From Gammaproteobacteria bacterium (lineage in GTDB: Bacteria > Pseudomonadota > Gammaproteobacteria > Steroidobacterales > Steroidobacteraceae): DNA of 64,000 nt. How positions within the stretch are numbered: position 1 is the stretch's first letter; the number at the start of each line of letters is the position of its first letter. The translations under genes were made by a program, and so were the position numbers. Shown here in pieces: positions 26,490 through 35,808 of this stretch. The notes beneath the pieces are model-generated. The model saw nothing but the letters and a program-made list of their open reading frames with translations. It was not told the origin of the DNA and made no database searches. The DNA is taken from positions 1 to 64,000 of the forward strand of contig PLET01000063.1 in NCBI GenBank assembly GCA_003137095.1, given 5' to 3'.

Positions 26490-26887
26490 CCCGCAGATCG
26501 GGTTCTGCGATACCGGGCGGCTCGTTCGCGATCGCGATCGCCCTGGCCGTGCTTACGCTGGTGGCCCGCACCGCCGCGGCACATCATTCCTTCGCCATGT
26601 TCGACGCCACCCAGACCCTGACGGTCGCCGGCACGGTGAAAGAATTCCAATGGGGCAATCCGCACACCTGGCTGGAAATCGTGATTCTGGAGCCGGGCGG
26701 AACCCCACAATCGCTGAGCCTCGAATTGAACGGTATCAGCGGCCTGCGGCGCAACGGCTGGAAGCCGGGATCGGTGAAGTCCGGGGACAAAGTGACGGTT
26801 GCCTATCATCCCATCCGCGACGGCACGCCCGCGGGACAGCTGGTGCAAATGGTGACGGAAGACGGACAAACGCTGAAGGCGCAGTAA
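26486..26887 (+). CDS. DUF6152-like secreted protein
   Basis: AHHSFAMFDATQTLTVAGTVKEFQWGNPHTWLEIVI...LNGISGLRRNGWKPGSVKSGDKVTVAYHPIRDG. Confidence 0.82.
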   Translation: MTRRSGSAIPGGSFAIAIALAVLTLVARTAAAHHSFAMFDATQTLTVAGTVKEFQWGNPHTWLEIVILEPGGTPQSLSLELNGISGLRRNGWKPGSVKSGDKVTVAYHPIRDGTPAGQLVQMVTEDGQTLKAQ

Positions 26888-26919
26888 TCGAATCGCCCGG
26901 CAATGCGGGTGGTACTTTG

Positions 26920-28197
26920 CTATTTTCCGCCGCGGCGCCGGTAGCCCCTTCCGACCGCCGCCGCAACCGCGGTGAGCACGACGGTGACGCCTGCGGCGAT
27001 CCACCCCCACCCGCCCAAACCGACGCCCAGCCTGCCGACCAGCGCTTGAATCCAGCCCGAAGCCATGTCCGACGCACGGTACAGCGCCGTATCGATGACA
27101 TTTTTCGATTGATATTTGGCGGCCGTCGGCACGACCGTGTACAGCATGTCGCGCGCCGGTTTGGCGAGGCCGAATTCCGCACAGCGCAGCACCACGCTGA
27201 CGCCCGTGAGCGTGGCCAGCGTCGGATCCCAACCGAGCGTCAGGAATGCGGCCAGCACCACGAGCGCGGCCGCGATGAGCGCCGATCCCACGCCGAGCCG
27301 GCGCGTCACCTGTCCGAGGAGAAATAGCTGGATCAGGAACGCGCCGCCGTTCACCCAGAGGTCGCGGTAGGCAAAAAAGGCGGTCCGTTGCACCGCATCG
27401 GGATAAGCCGTCCCCACCAGGCGCGCCATTTCAATGTAGACGATCATGCCGAGAAACGAACCCAGGCTGACGAGCGCGGCGATGCCGGCCAGAAACGGTG
27501 TGCGGCCGATCAGCCAGAGTCCGTCCAGGATTGCGCCGCCGCCGGGTTCGGCGGCGGGCGGCGCGGGCGCGGTATTCGCGGAAGCTGCGAGCGCGGGCAA
27601 GCTCAGGCCAATGAGCGCTCCCGTCAGCAACGCGGCGCTGATCCACACCAGTCCGCCGACGGCCACATTCGACGCGAGCGTCCGCGCGAGCAGTGGTCCG
27701 ATCAGCCCGCCCAAGCTGCCTCCGGCGCTCACCACGCCGAAATAGCGGCGTCCCTGCGGTTCGGTCCACACCTCGGCCATCCGGCTCCAGAACACCGACA
27801 CCGCGAACAGATTGAACACCGTGACCCATACATAGAATGCACGCGCCCACCAGCCGCCCACGCCGGATCCCTGGCGGCCCAAAGCGATGGCGAAGACGGC
27901 CAGATTGACGATGAAAAATGCGTACAGCGCCGGCACCAGCCGCGGCCGCGGTATGCGCACCAGCAGCGCACCGAACACCGGCACGATGAGCAGCATCGTG
28001 AAGAACACCGCGGTGCTCAGGTACTTGATGGAATCGGCGCCGAGGGTTGCCGCCAGTGCGTCGCGCACCGGGCGCAGGATGTAATAACAGGCGAGCAGCA
28101 ACGTAAAGGAGACGCACGAGGCAGCCAGCGGCGCCATCTCCTCCGATGCCACGCCGAATGGACCGCGCCGGAGGCTCGTCGCTGCGCTGTTCGACAT
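26920..28197 (-). CDS. MFS / NTP-NDP exchange (Npt/Tlc)-like transporter
   Basis: SFTLLLACYYILRPVRDALAATLGADSIKYLSTAVFFTMLLIVPVFGALLVRIPR...RRYFGVVSAGGSLGGLIGPLLA. Confidence 0.75.
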   Translation of the reverse strand: MSNSAATSLRRGPFGVASEEMAPLAASCVSFTLLLACYYILRPVRDALAATLGADSIKYLSTAVFFTMLLIVPVFGALLVRIPRPRLVPALYAFFIVNLAVFAIALGRQGSGVGGWWARAFYVWVTVFNLFAVSVFWSRMAEVWTEPQGRRYFGVVSAGGSLGGLIGPLLARTLASNVAVGGLVWISAALLTGALIGLSLPALAASANTAPAPPAAEPGGGAILDGLWLIGRTPFLAGIAALVSLGSFLGMIVYIEMARLVGTAYPDAVQRTAFFAYRDLWVNGGAFLIQLFLLGQVTRRLGVGSALIAAALVVLAAFLTLGWDPTLATLTGVSVVLRCAEFGLAKPARDMLYTVVPTAAKYQSKNVIDTALYRASDMASGWIQALVGRLGVGLGGWGWIAAGVTVVLTAVAAAVGRGYRRRGGK

Positions 28198-28356
28198 GAT
28201 CCGAAGCTTGAGGCCGCTGCACGGCTTCGCGCAACCACCTCGCGGGGCCGCACCCGACACCGGTGATTGCCATCGGCATGTGCCGGCGCAGGAACCGTCT
28301 TGTATGATCAGCGCCATGAGGCGGAGCAACCGGCTGACCAGGGGCGAGGAGCCGAC

Positions 28357-29661
28357 ATGACGAAGATCAATGCAGTGCTCGCCCCGGCCGCCCTCGTGCT
28401 CTTCGGATTCATGCAACCGGCGATCGCCGAACCCGCCGCCTCGCATCCCATCGTGCTGCACGCCGCACGTCTCTTCGACATCGACACCGGTAAGGTGTCG
28501 ATCCCGGGAGAAGTTCTGATCGACGGGGAACGCATCACCGCGGTCGGTTCAGAGGTGGGCCGTCCGCGCGGCACCCGGGTCATCGATCTCGGCAATACCA
28601 CGTTGTTGCCGGGCCTGATCGATGTGCATGTCCATCTGTTTCTGCATCCCGGAGCGGAGGATCTGCAGACGGTTCAGGAATCCGTGGCGCAGCGGACCAT
28701 CCAGGCGACGCTGGCCGCAAAGGCCGACCTGCTCGCCGGTTACACCGCGGAGCGGGACATGGGAACCGAAGGCGCGGGTTCGGCGGATACGGCCGTTCGC
28801 GACGCCATCGACCGGGGGCTCATCCCCGGGCCGCGGCTTCGCATCAGCGGCAACGCCATCGACATCCTGGGCGGACACGAGGACGCGAATCGGTTCAATC
28901 CCGAACAGCACATGTCGTCAAACGCAAGCTACGCGAACGACGCCGGCGAACTCATTGCGGTGATCCGCCAGCAGCACAAGGAGGGATCGGACTTCGTCAA
29001 GATCTATGAGACCGGACATGACCGGCTCGAGGACGGCAAACTGCAGACACCTTTTCAGTACACCGAGCTGCAATTGAAGGCGGCGGTCGACGAGGCAGCC
29101 CGCTTGGGAACGCGGGTCGCCGTCCATGCCCAGGGCGAGCCCGGTACCTTGTACGCGGCGCAGGCGGGTGTGGCATCCATCGATCATGCGACCCAGCTCG
29201 GCGATCAGACCATGGCCCTCATGAGGCAGAAGCACATTCCCGCGGTTCCCACCTTCGCCGTCTTCGAGTATTTCCTGCCTGCACCGGGAGCGCCTGATCC
29301 GCGCGGCGAACGGCCGCTCTACGACTACAAGGTCCGGGAGTTCAAGCGGCAGGTTGCCGCGGGCATTCCCTTTGCGGTGGGATCCGACGTCGGCCCGTTT
29401 CCCCATGGCACGCAGGCCCGGGAGCTGGAATTGATGGTCGAGCACGGCATGAAGCCGCTGGCGGTGCTGCAGGCCGATCTGTTGAACGGCGCCCGGTTGC
29501 TCGGATGGGAAGGGCAGATCGGCGCGCTCAAACCCGGCTACTACGCCGACGTCATTGCGGTTGCCGGCAATCCGCTCGACGACATGCGCGCCCTCGAGCA
29601 GGTGGAATTCGTCATGAAGGGCGGTATCATCGAGAAGCAGCGCTTCACCGGCACCCAATGA
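28357..29661 (+). CDS. Secreted amidohydrolase family protein
   Basis: LLPGLIDVHVHLFLHPG...DFVKIYETGHD...RVAVHAQGEPG...SIDHATQLG...AVGSDVGPFPHGTQ. Confidence 0.92.
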   Translation: MTKINAVLAPAALVLFGFMQPAIAEPAASHPIVLHAARLFDIDTGKVSIPGEVLIDGERITAVGSEVGRPRGTRVIDLGNTTLLPGLIDVHVHLFLHPGAEDLQTVQESVAQRTIQATLAAKADLLAGYTAERDMGTEGAGSADTAVRDAIDRGLIPGPRLRISGNAIDILGGHEDANRFNPEQHMSSNASYANDAGELIAVIRQQHKEGSDFVKIYETGHDRLEDGKLQTPFQYTELQLKAAVDEAARLGTRVAVHAQGEPGTLYAAQAGVASIDHATQLGDQTMALMRQKHIPAVPTFAVFEYFLPAPGAPDPRGERPLYDYKVREFKRQVAAGIPFAVGSDVGPFPHGTQARELELMVEHGMKPLAVLQADLLNGARLLGWEGQIGALKPGYYADVIAVAGNPLDDMRALEQVEFVMKGGIIEKQRFTGTQ

Positions 29662-30191
29662 TGACACCTGCATTGACGGCGGGATGGGATAATTTCTATG
29701 TGATCACCGGCTCTTCGGCCGCCGGTCTCACCGGGCTGACCTTCGTCGTCATTGCATTGGCCGCCGATGCGCAACGCGTCAACGCGACCGGGCTGCGCGC
29801 CTTCGTCACGCCGACCATAGTCCATTTCGGCTTCGTGCTCGCGCTGTCGGCGTACCTCAGCACGCCGCGGCAGAGTGTTCTCACCCTGAGCATCGGCATT
29901 GGAGCCGCGGGTCTCGCGGGGTTGATTTACGTGTCGGTGGTCGCCATGACCATCCGCGGCATCACGAGCAACTACGTCCCGGTAAGTGAGGACTGGATAT
30001 GGAATGCCATACTGCCCGCGCTTGCCTACGGTGCCTTGTTCGGCGTTGCATTTTCCATATGGATCGCTCCGCAACAAAGCATGTACGGAGTCGCCGCGGT
30101 GTGTGTGGCCCTGGTGTTCGTCGGCATTCATAATGCGTGGGATATCGCGGTGTGGAATACCACCACCAGCAAACGGGCCGATTCCAAGTAG
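29658..30191 (+). CDS. Hypothetical membrane protein
   Basis: MMTPALTAGWDNFYVITGSSAAGLTGLTFVVIALAAD; multiple TM segments; ATGA overlap with upstream gene. Confidence 0.75.
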   Translation: MMTPALTAGWDNFYVITGSSAAGLTGLTFVVIALAADAQRVNATGLRAFVTPTIVHFGFVLALSAYLSTPRQSVLTLSIGIGAAGLAGLIYVSVVAMTIRGITSNYVPVSEDWIWNAILPALAYGALFGVAFSIWIAPQQSMYGVAAVCVALVFVGIHNAWDIAVWNTTTSKRADSK

Positions 30192-30207
30192 CGGTGGATT
30201 GTGTCGT

Positions 30208-30579
30208 ATGCGTCCCTCAGCCATTCTCGCCGCCGTGCTCCTGATCTCCGGTTGCTCCTCGTCGCGCAGCGGCCAGGAAGCCTATCAATCCGCGCGTGCG
30301 CTTTATCTGCGGGACAAGGATCTCCCGGGTTTTGCCGGCTACGTGAACACGTCTCTCGGCTCACGGACCCTGCGCTCGCTGAACAGGGCGAAGTGCCGCG
30401 CGCTCGACGGTCCCCAACGCATCCTGCTCATCCTGATGGTCGACCGTTCCGGACGCATCACCGAAGTGGACAGCGACAGCAGTTCGGCGAAGGCGAATTG
30501 CCTGCGGGATTCCCTGCAGGGCGCCGGGCTGCCCATTCCGCCGTTCGCACCACTGCCGGTCACGCTGGGGGTCGAATAG
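30208..30579 (+). CDS. Hypothetical lipoprotein
   Basis: Lipobox MRPSAILAAVLLISGCSS. Confidence 0.65.
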   Translation: MRPSAILAAVLLISGCSSSRSGQEAYQSARALYLRDKDLPGFAGYVNTSLGSRTLRSLNRAKCRALDGPQRILLILMVDRSGRITEVDSDSSSAKANCLRDSLQGAGLPIPPFAPLPVTLGVE

Positions 30580-30590
30580 CCCTCAACGTG

Positions 30591-30730
30591 CGGATGACCT
30601 GAAGCCGCTGAATGCCAGCACGAGCGTGATCCAGCCAACGAGGGTGACCACCATGGCGATGGCGCCGCCGGACCACACGTTGTGGACCAGCACCATGGCA
30701 AGTCCCGCGAACACGGGTCGAGTTGGACAT
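30591..30730 (-). pseudogene. Remnant of a small integral membrane protein (frameshift/internal deletion)
   Basis: MSNSTR start with RBS in one frame; C-terminal GLAMVLVHNVWSGGAIAMVVTLVGWITLVLAFSG in another. Confidence 0.45.
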
Positions 30731-30969
30731 GGAGATCTCCCTGATCCAGACCAGGATCGTGATCCATTGGCGCAGAACGGGTGCGGCGATTCCCTCGATG
30801 CGGTCGCGACGTATCTCAAGGCGCACGACTCGGCCGAGGCTGCAATTTCCGGATTTCACGATGCGTCCGGCAGCCAGGGGCAGAATCAAGAGCTCGCGAA
30901 GGGTCGCGCCCTGAGTTCACGGTACAGCCAAGTCACGGTCCAGTCGTAATGGGCGACGGGTGCCGACGG

Positions 30970-31746
30970 TCAGGCGCCCGATTGGATTCGGCTGTATTGG
31001 CAGGGTACGCGGTGGTGTTCGCCGGCCATGGCGGCCAGGGCGCCCCGGTTGAGGATGACCTGCACGGTCTGTGAGCTGTTCGACACGATCTGCCAGGCGC
31101 CGGGCGCCACATCGTGGTTGGCAACGCAGCGGCTTCGGTGCAGTGCGGCCAGCAGTTCCGTCGGCGCGGGCGAAAACACGATCACACCTTCGGTCGCCAA
31201 CCCGGCGCGGTTCAATCCAAGCGCCGCGCAAACATATTCCTTGGCGGCGGTGTCGGCGGCATCACGGTCGCGCGAGCGCTGAATGTCGCGGCGGGTCGCA
31301 TCGTCGATCACCACACCGTCCCGCTGCAGCAGCGGCAGATCATCGGTCCACGCTTCCGGCGGACAGGCCTTGTGCGCCGGACTCAATTGGACGAAGGGAT
31401 TGATCTCGGCCGGATAGATCCGGCATACCAGCGGGCGATGCGCGTAGATGCCGCAGCGCATGTCCGCCAGCAAATTCGGGCAACGGCCCGCGAGATTGGC
31501 CGCCAACAGCACGGTAACCCGGGTCGCGAGCGTGCCGCACATCGTCGGGAAGGAGCGGCGTCGCCGGTGCTGGGCCCTCGCATCGCCGGCAGCCGGCTCC
31601 TGCGGCCAGGGCTCCGCTTCGCAAATGACTTGCACGTCGTTGCCGTTTTCGAGCCAGCCGATCGCCTCGCTCACCGTCAGCGGCAGCGTGAGGTCCCGGC
31701 AACAATTGCCGCATTTCGTGCACGCAAATCGGACCTCCGCAGTCAC
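30970..31746 (-). CDS. YkgJ-family (CxxCxxCC) cysteine cluster protein
   Basis: VTAEVRFACTKCGNCCRDLTLPLT...CGIYAHRPLVCRIYPAEINPF; GTG start overlapping upstream stop. Confidence 0.85.
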   Translation of the reverse strand: MTAEVRFACTKCGNCCRDLTLPLTVSEAIGWLENGNDVQVICEAEPWPQEPAAGDARAQHRRRRSFPTMCGTLATRVTVLLAANLAGRCPNLLADMRCGIYAHRPLVCRIYPAEINPFVQLSPAHKACPPEAWTDDLPLLQRDGVVIDDATRRDIQRSRDRDAADTAAKEYVCAALGLNRAGLATEGVIVFSPAPTELLAALHRSRCVANHDVAPGAWQIVSNSSQTVQVILNRGALAAMAGEHHRVPCQYSRIQSGA

Positions 31747-32276
31747 TTGGGATGCGTGAGGGTATAATTTGCGAACGTCGCCCAGGTGCCGTCTGCCCGC
31801 TCGGACTCCAGCAGCAGTGACCAGGAGTGCGGATCGGGATGCCATGTGAAGGTGTCGCGGAATGCGCCTTCCGAATAGGGGAAGACCAGCACCAATTCAT
31901 CATCGCGGCGCTTGCCCGTTGCAACGACCCGGGCGCCGGCGGCGCCGAAGCGATCCAGCCAATGGGCGATGTAGTCCTCGGCCACGGCATCGTAACCGAT
32001 GTACAGCTCCGCTTCATATTTGGGCGGCGAATCGGCATCGGTCATGTGCAGTCTCAGGAAGCCGCCCTGCAACACGCGCTGTCCCTCGGCACGGTAGCGC
32101 ACGGGCTTGCCGCCGAGCGTTCCTTCCATGACCCACGCCCCCTGCAGCGCGTCCAAGAACGTGTTGTTGGAATCCGTTGCCGGTTCGGCTGCCGGGGCCG
32201 CCCGGCCGCCGGCGACAACGAGGAGGCCAATCCCGACCGCACCCAGGCGACACCGCCAGCCTTCAACCCGGGTCAT
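31743..32276 (-). CDS. Secreted DUF1579-like protein
   Basis: Signal peptide; LDALQGAWVMEGTLGGKPVRYRAEGQRVLQGGFLRLHM...YIGYDAVAEDYIAHWLDRFG. Confidence 0.72.
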   Translation of the reverse strand: MTRVEGWRCRLGAVGIGLLVVAGGRAAPAAEPATDSNNTFLDALQGAWVMEGTLGGKPVRYRAEGQRVLQGGFLRLHMTDADSPPKYEAELYIGYDAVAEDYIAHWLDRFGAAGARVVATGKRRDDELVLVFPYSEGAFRDTFTWHPDPHSWSLLLESERADGTWATFANYTLTHPK

Positions 32277-32527
32277 GGTTTATACCCCGGACCGGCACCA
32301 CCGGCACCGAGCGCAGATCCATTCGCTTTGCCATGCATACCCCGGTGAATCACGTCGCCTGCCTGCCCTTCAACGCCAAGTGGCGGGACACCCAGAACTG
32401 GATTATTGCCGCAAGCGGTGGATTGTGCACGCGACACGTCAGTCGGACTGAGCGGGCAGCGTGACTCACGGGGCGGGACCCGAGCACACGCTTGACCGCC
32501 CGCAGCAGCTGCATTTACGCTCGAATG

Positions 32528-33187
32528 TCAGTCGACATCCGCACGCATCCACTGTTCGAGCGCACCGAAGGTTTGCAGTGCGGCGGCGGCAGCGGGCTCC
32601 CAGGCGAGTTGCGCCTGGTCGATTTCCAGCCGCAGGACTTCCTTAAGCTTCTGCCATCGCAGGCCTGCCTGCTCGGCCGTGAGGCCACCGTAGAATGCCC
32701 CGCCCGCGAACGGGCTGACGCCGAGGCTGCGCGAAACGTGGCGTGCGATGATTCGTCCGCCCAGATTCGAGCCTTCCATGACGTACAGCGCCCCGAGGCC
32801 AGCGACAGCACAGGGGAGCGTCATGGGCGACGGCGAGCAGCGCAGAGGGGATGCTCCGAACCACGCCAAATCTGCCTGCAGCGCCCGCAGGTTTCTGCCG
32901 TCCAACAGCACCGCGGCGCGCGAAATGCCGAGCAGCCGCGAAGCGAGGCCGGGCTCGAAAGCCGCGTGAAAGGCATGCAGTTTGCGCAGCGTCATCAGGT
33001 AATCGGCCGCGTCCAGTTCCGGTTCCAGCAGCCGGTGCAGCGCGGGAACGGTTTCGATGGACGCATGCGCCGACCGGGTGGCAGAGCGCAACCGTTCAAA
33101 CGAGCTTACATCGCGGGTCGCCTCCCCAATGACTGGTGCGTCCAGGCGTCCGGGAGGTCCGGGTTGTCTCTCGGCGTCTTGGGGCAT
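32528..33187 (-). CDS. Biliverdin-producing heme oxygenase
   Basis: FERLRSATRSAHASIETVPALHRLLEP...ALYVMEGSNLGGRIIARHVSRSLG. Confidence 0.88.
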   Translation of the reverse strand: MPQDAERQPGPPGRLDAPVIGEATRDVSSFERLRSATRSAHASIETVPALHRLLEPELDAADYLMTLRKLHAFHAAFEPGLASRLLGISRAAVLLDGRNLRALQADLAWFGASPLRCSPSPMTLPCAVAGLGALYVMEGSNLGGRIIARHVSRSLGVSPFAGGAFYGGLTAEQAGLRWQKLKEVLRLEIDQAQLAWEPAAAAALQTFGALEQWMRADVD

Positions 33188-33304
33188 CACTTGCCTTCGG
33201 CACCCCGGCGACAAACTTAAGTAAAGATATTCAGGCGGCCGTGGGGGCGCACCACGGCGCTTGTTACGCAGTGCACCATCCTGCATGCGATTTCTCGGTG
33301 ATCT

Positions 33305-34159
33305 TCAGATGCGGCCGAGCTGGCGGCGCGTGGCCGTGAGTCCCATGGCGCCGAGTCCCGACAGCATCAGCCAGACCGAGGGCGGCAGAGGCACCGGCGT
33401 GCCGTCGATTTGCACGTCGGCGAAGCGCCAGTTGCCGGAACTGTTGTTGTACGCAGCCGGAGTCCCGGCAATCACCGATGAGGCCGATGCGTAATTGCCG
33501 AGCGTGGGATTGTAGGCGGAGACCAGTCGTACGCCGAAATTGGGGTCGTTGTTGACCGACGTGATTCCCGCGGCGCCAAAATCGACGGTGTCGGTCTGGT
33601 AGGAGCCGCCCGCGGAGCTGTTCCCCACCGTGGCGGTGAGCAGCGATCCGACGTTGGTCCAGGTCGTGCCGTTCGTCGTGTATTGAACCTGCATGTTGGC
33701 AATGCCCTGAGCGGTCGAGGCCCAGTTGAACGACAGCACGATGTCGTCATAGTCGGCCGTCGTGGTCGTGAATTGAGCACCCTGGCTGTATTGAGGCGCA
33801 TTGATGCTCCAGCCATTGGCCCCGCTTTGCGTGGCTTGCGTGCTGCTGCCGCGGAGGCGCCAAACGTTCTTGTTGCCGAAGGTGCTGTTGGTGTCGTTGG
33901 TGATGTCGTCGAAAGTGTAGGGTGAACCGGCGGGGTAGCCGACCTCGGAATAGTTATTGGCCATGCCGACGGAGCCGGCCGTCGTGGCGCTGTTCGTGGC
34001 CGCGGTACCCCCGGTCGCCGCCGGCGTGTTGTCCGGAGCGACGCTCGCCAAGGTACCGAAATCCCAGTCCGTGATCACCGTGGCCGCCTGTCCTGCGGCG
34101 CCGGCGCCGAGGAACATGGCCGCCAGGCCGAGCCGGGAAACTATGTTCGATCGCGTCAT
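33305..34159 (-). CDS. PEP-CTERM-like (VPLPP variant) exported protein
   Basis: Signal peptide; C-term GTPVPLPPSVWLMLSGLGAMGLTATRRQLGRI (sorting motif + TM + basic tail). Confidence 0.85.
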   Translation of the reverse strand: MTRSNIVSRLGLAAMFLGAGAAGQAATVITDWDFGTLASVAPDNTPAATGGTAATNSATTAGSVGMANNYSEVGYPAGSPYTFDDITNDTNSTFGNKNVWRLRGSSTQATQSGANGWSINAPQYSQGAQFTTTTADYDDIVLSFNWASTAQGIANMQVQYTTNGTTWTNVGSLLTATVGNSSAGGSYQTDTVDFGAAGITSVNNDPNFGVRLVSAYNPTLGNYASASSVIAGTPAAYNNSSGNWRFADVQIDGTPVPLPPSVWLMLSGLGAMGLTATRRQLGRI

Positions 34160-34378
34160 GGTCGGATTCCCCTGAGTCTAGATGTGGTGGATTCTGCGGC
34201 GGTCGCGGCGATCCAGCCTGACGGCAGTTGGCCGGCGCTCACGCCACCCAGGCTGCCGATCTCGTCCAATGAGCTGCAGGTGCCCGCTCCCGCGGGCAGC
34301 GCAATCCTGCTCATCGCCCGGTGATGACCGCCCGGTAAGACCCAAGTGATGCCGAGGCGGACGGCGACGCGCTCGGCA

Positions 34379-34543
34379 TCAGTTGCGTCTGCCGCGATAT
34401 CCGTAGGCCAGGTAGGCGATGACCAACACCGCGATCAACAGGCCGATGGGGCCGATTCCCCAGCCCGCGCCCATGCCCCAGTACAAGCCACCGCCGCCGC
34501 CAAACAGCAACAGCAGGATGATCAACACGATGATGAGATCCAT
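34379..34543 (-). CDS. DUF3309-like small membrane protein
   Basis: MDLIIVLIILLLLFGGGGGLYWGMGAGWGIGPIGLLIAVLVIAYLAYGYRGRRN; RBS GGAGAG upstream. Confidence 0.78.
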   Translation of the reverse strand: MDLIIVLIILLLLFGGGGGLYWGMGAGWGIGPIGLLIAVLVIAYLAYGYRGRRN

Positions 34544-34743
34544 TATGACTCTCCGGGAATGCCTGTGGACGCCGATGAGCAGCCATCCTGCACGGCGGCG
34601 GAGGGTTCTGTCGGTACGCTTTCGCACATAGGTGGCGCGGCGGTGCGTCAGCGCAAGCTGCATTCATGCGTGTGCGCAGCAGCGCGCCGCCGTATGCGCG
34701 GGAGCGTACGGACGAATGCAGCAGACGCGACTAGGGTTGCATC

Positions 34744-35784
34744 ATGCAATTCACTTTCAATTCACTGATGCTTCGTTCTGCCGGCGCGCTGGCCCTGTGT
34801 CTAACGCTGTGCGACATGCCCGGCCATGCGCTGGCACAGATATCGGTGTCCATCACGCTGGCACCGCCGGCCTTACCAGTGTACGAACAGCCGGCACTGG
34901 TCGAGGACGGCGGGATCTGGGCACCCGGGTATTGGGCCTACGGCCCAGACGGTTACTTTTGGGTGCCCGGCGGCTGGGTGCAGCCGCCGCAAGTCGGCCT
35001 GCTGTGGACGCCCGGATATTGGGGATGGGGCGATGGCGGATACTCGTGGAATGAAGGCTACTGGGGACCGACCGTGGGCTTCTACGGCGGCATCGCCTAC
35101 GGCTTCGGCTATTCCGGCCAGGGCTATACCGGCGGACACTGGCAGGGCGGGGACTTCTACTACAACACCGCGGTGAGTCACGTCGATGCCGCCGACGTGC
35201 ACAATGTGTACAGTCGCACCGTCGTCAACGACACCACGATCAACCGCGTCAGCTACAACGGCGGGACGGGCGGCGTGGCGGCGCGGCCCACTGCGGCCGA
35301 GCAAGCCGCGGCACGCGTGCCCCATCAGCCGGCGACGGTCGTGCAGATGCAGCATCGCCAAGTGGCATCGCTCGACAAGCGCGCGCTCGCGCCACCCAAC
35401 AGCCGCGCTGCACCGGCAACCATCGCGGCCGCCAGGCCGGCGGCGAGGTCCATTCCCGTGCACGCGGCGGATCTGCCGCCGGTGGCCTATCAGGCAACGG
35501 CGCGCACCGGCAATGCGGCACGGGACCACGCGAATCAGCAGGAGCAGGATGCCTTGCGCGACGGTCAGGAAAAACAGCGCCAGGATCTGCAGCAACGGCA
35601 GGCCGACGATCACGCGCAGGCCGCGAGGCAGCGGTCTGCGGGCGCCAATCCCCAGGAGCTCGAGCGCCAGCACCAGATGCAGACCCAACAACTGGTGCAA
35701 CGGCATTCGACGGAGCAGCAGACGCTGCGGGCCACCCAGGAGAAAAAACCCGAGGCGAAGCGCGAAGCGCCGCACCGCGAGTAG
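34744..35784 (+). CDS. YXWGXW repeat-containing protein
   Basis: IWAPGYWAYGPDGYFWVPGGWVQPPQVGLLWTPGYWGWGDGGYSWNEGYWGPTVGFYGGIAYGFGY. Confidence 0.93.
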   Translation: MQFTFNSLMLRSAGALALCLTLCDMPGHALAQISVSITLAPPALPVYEQPALVEDGGIWAPGYWAYGPDGYFWVPGGWVQPPQVGLLWTPGYWGWGDGGYSWNEGYWGPTVGFYGGIAYGFGYSGQGYTGGHWQGGDFYYNTAVSHVDAADVHNVYSRTVVNDTTINRVSYNGGTGGVAARPTAAEQAAARVPHQPATVVQMQHRQVASLDKRALAPPNSRAAPATIAAARPAARSIPVHAADLPPVAYQATARTGNAARDHANQQEQDALRDGQEKQRQDLQQRQADDHAQAARQRSAGANPQELERQHQMQTQQLVQRHSTEQQTLRATQEKKPEAKREAPHRE

Positions 35785-35808
35785 ATCCGCCCGGGGGCAC
35801 TGCGGCGA

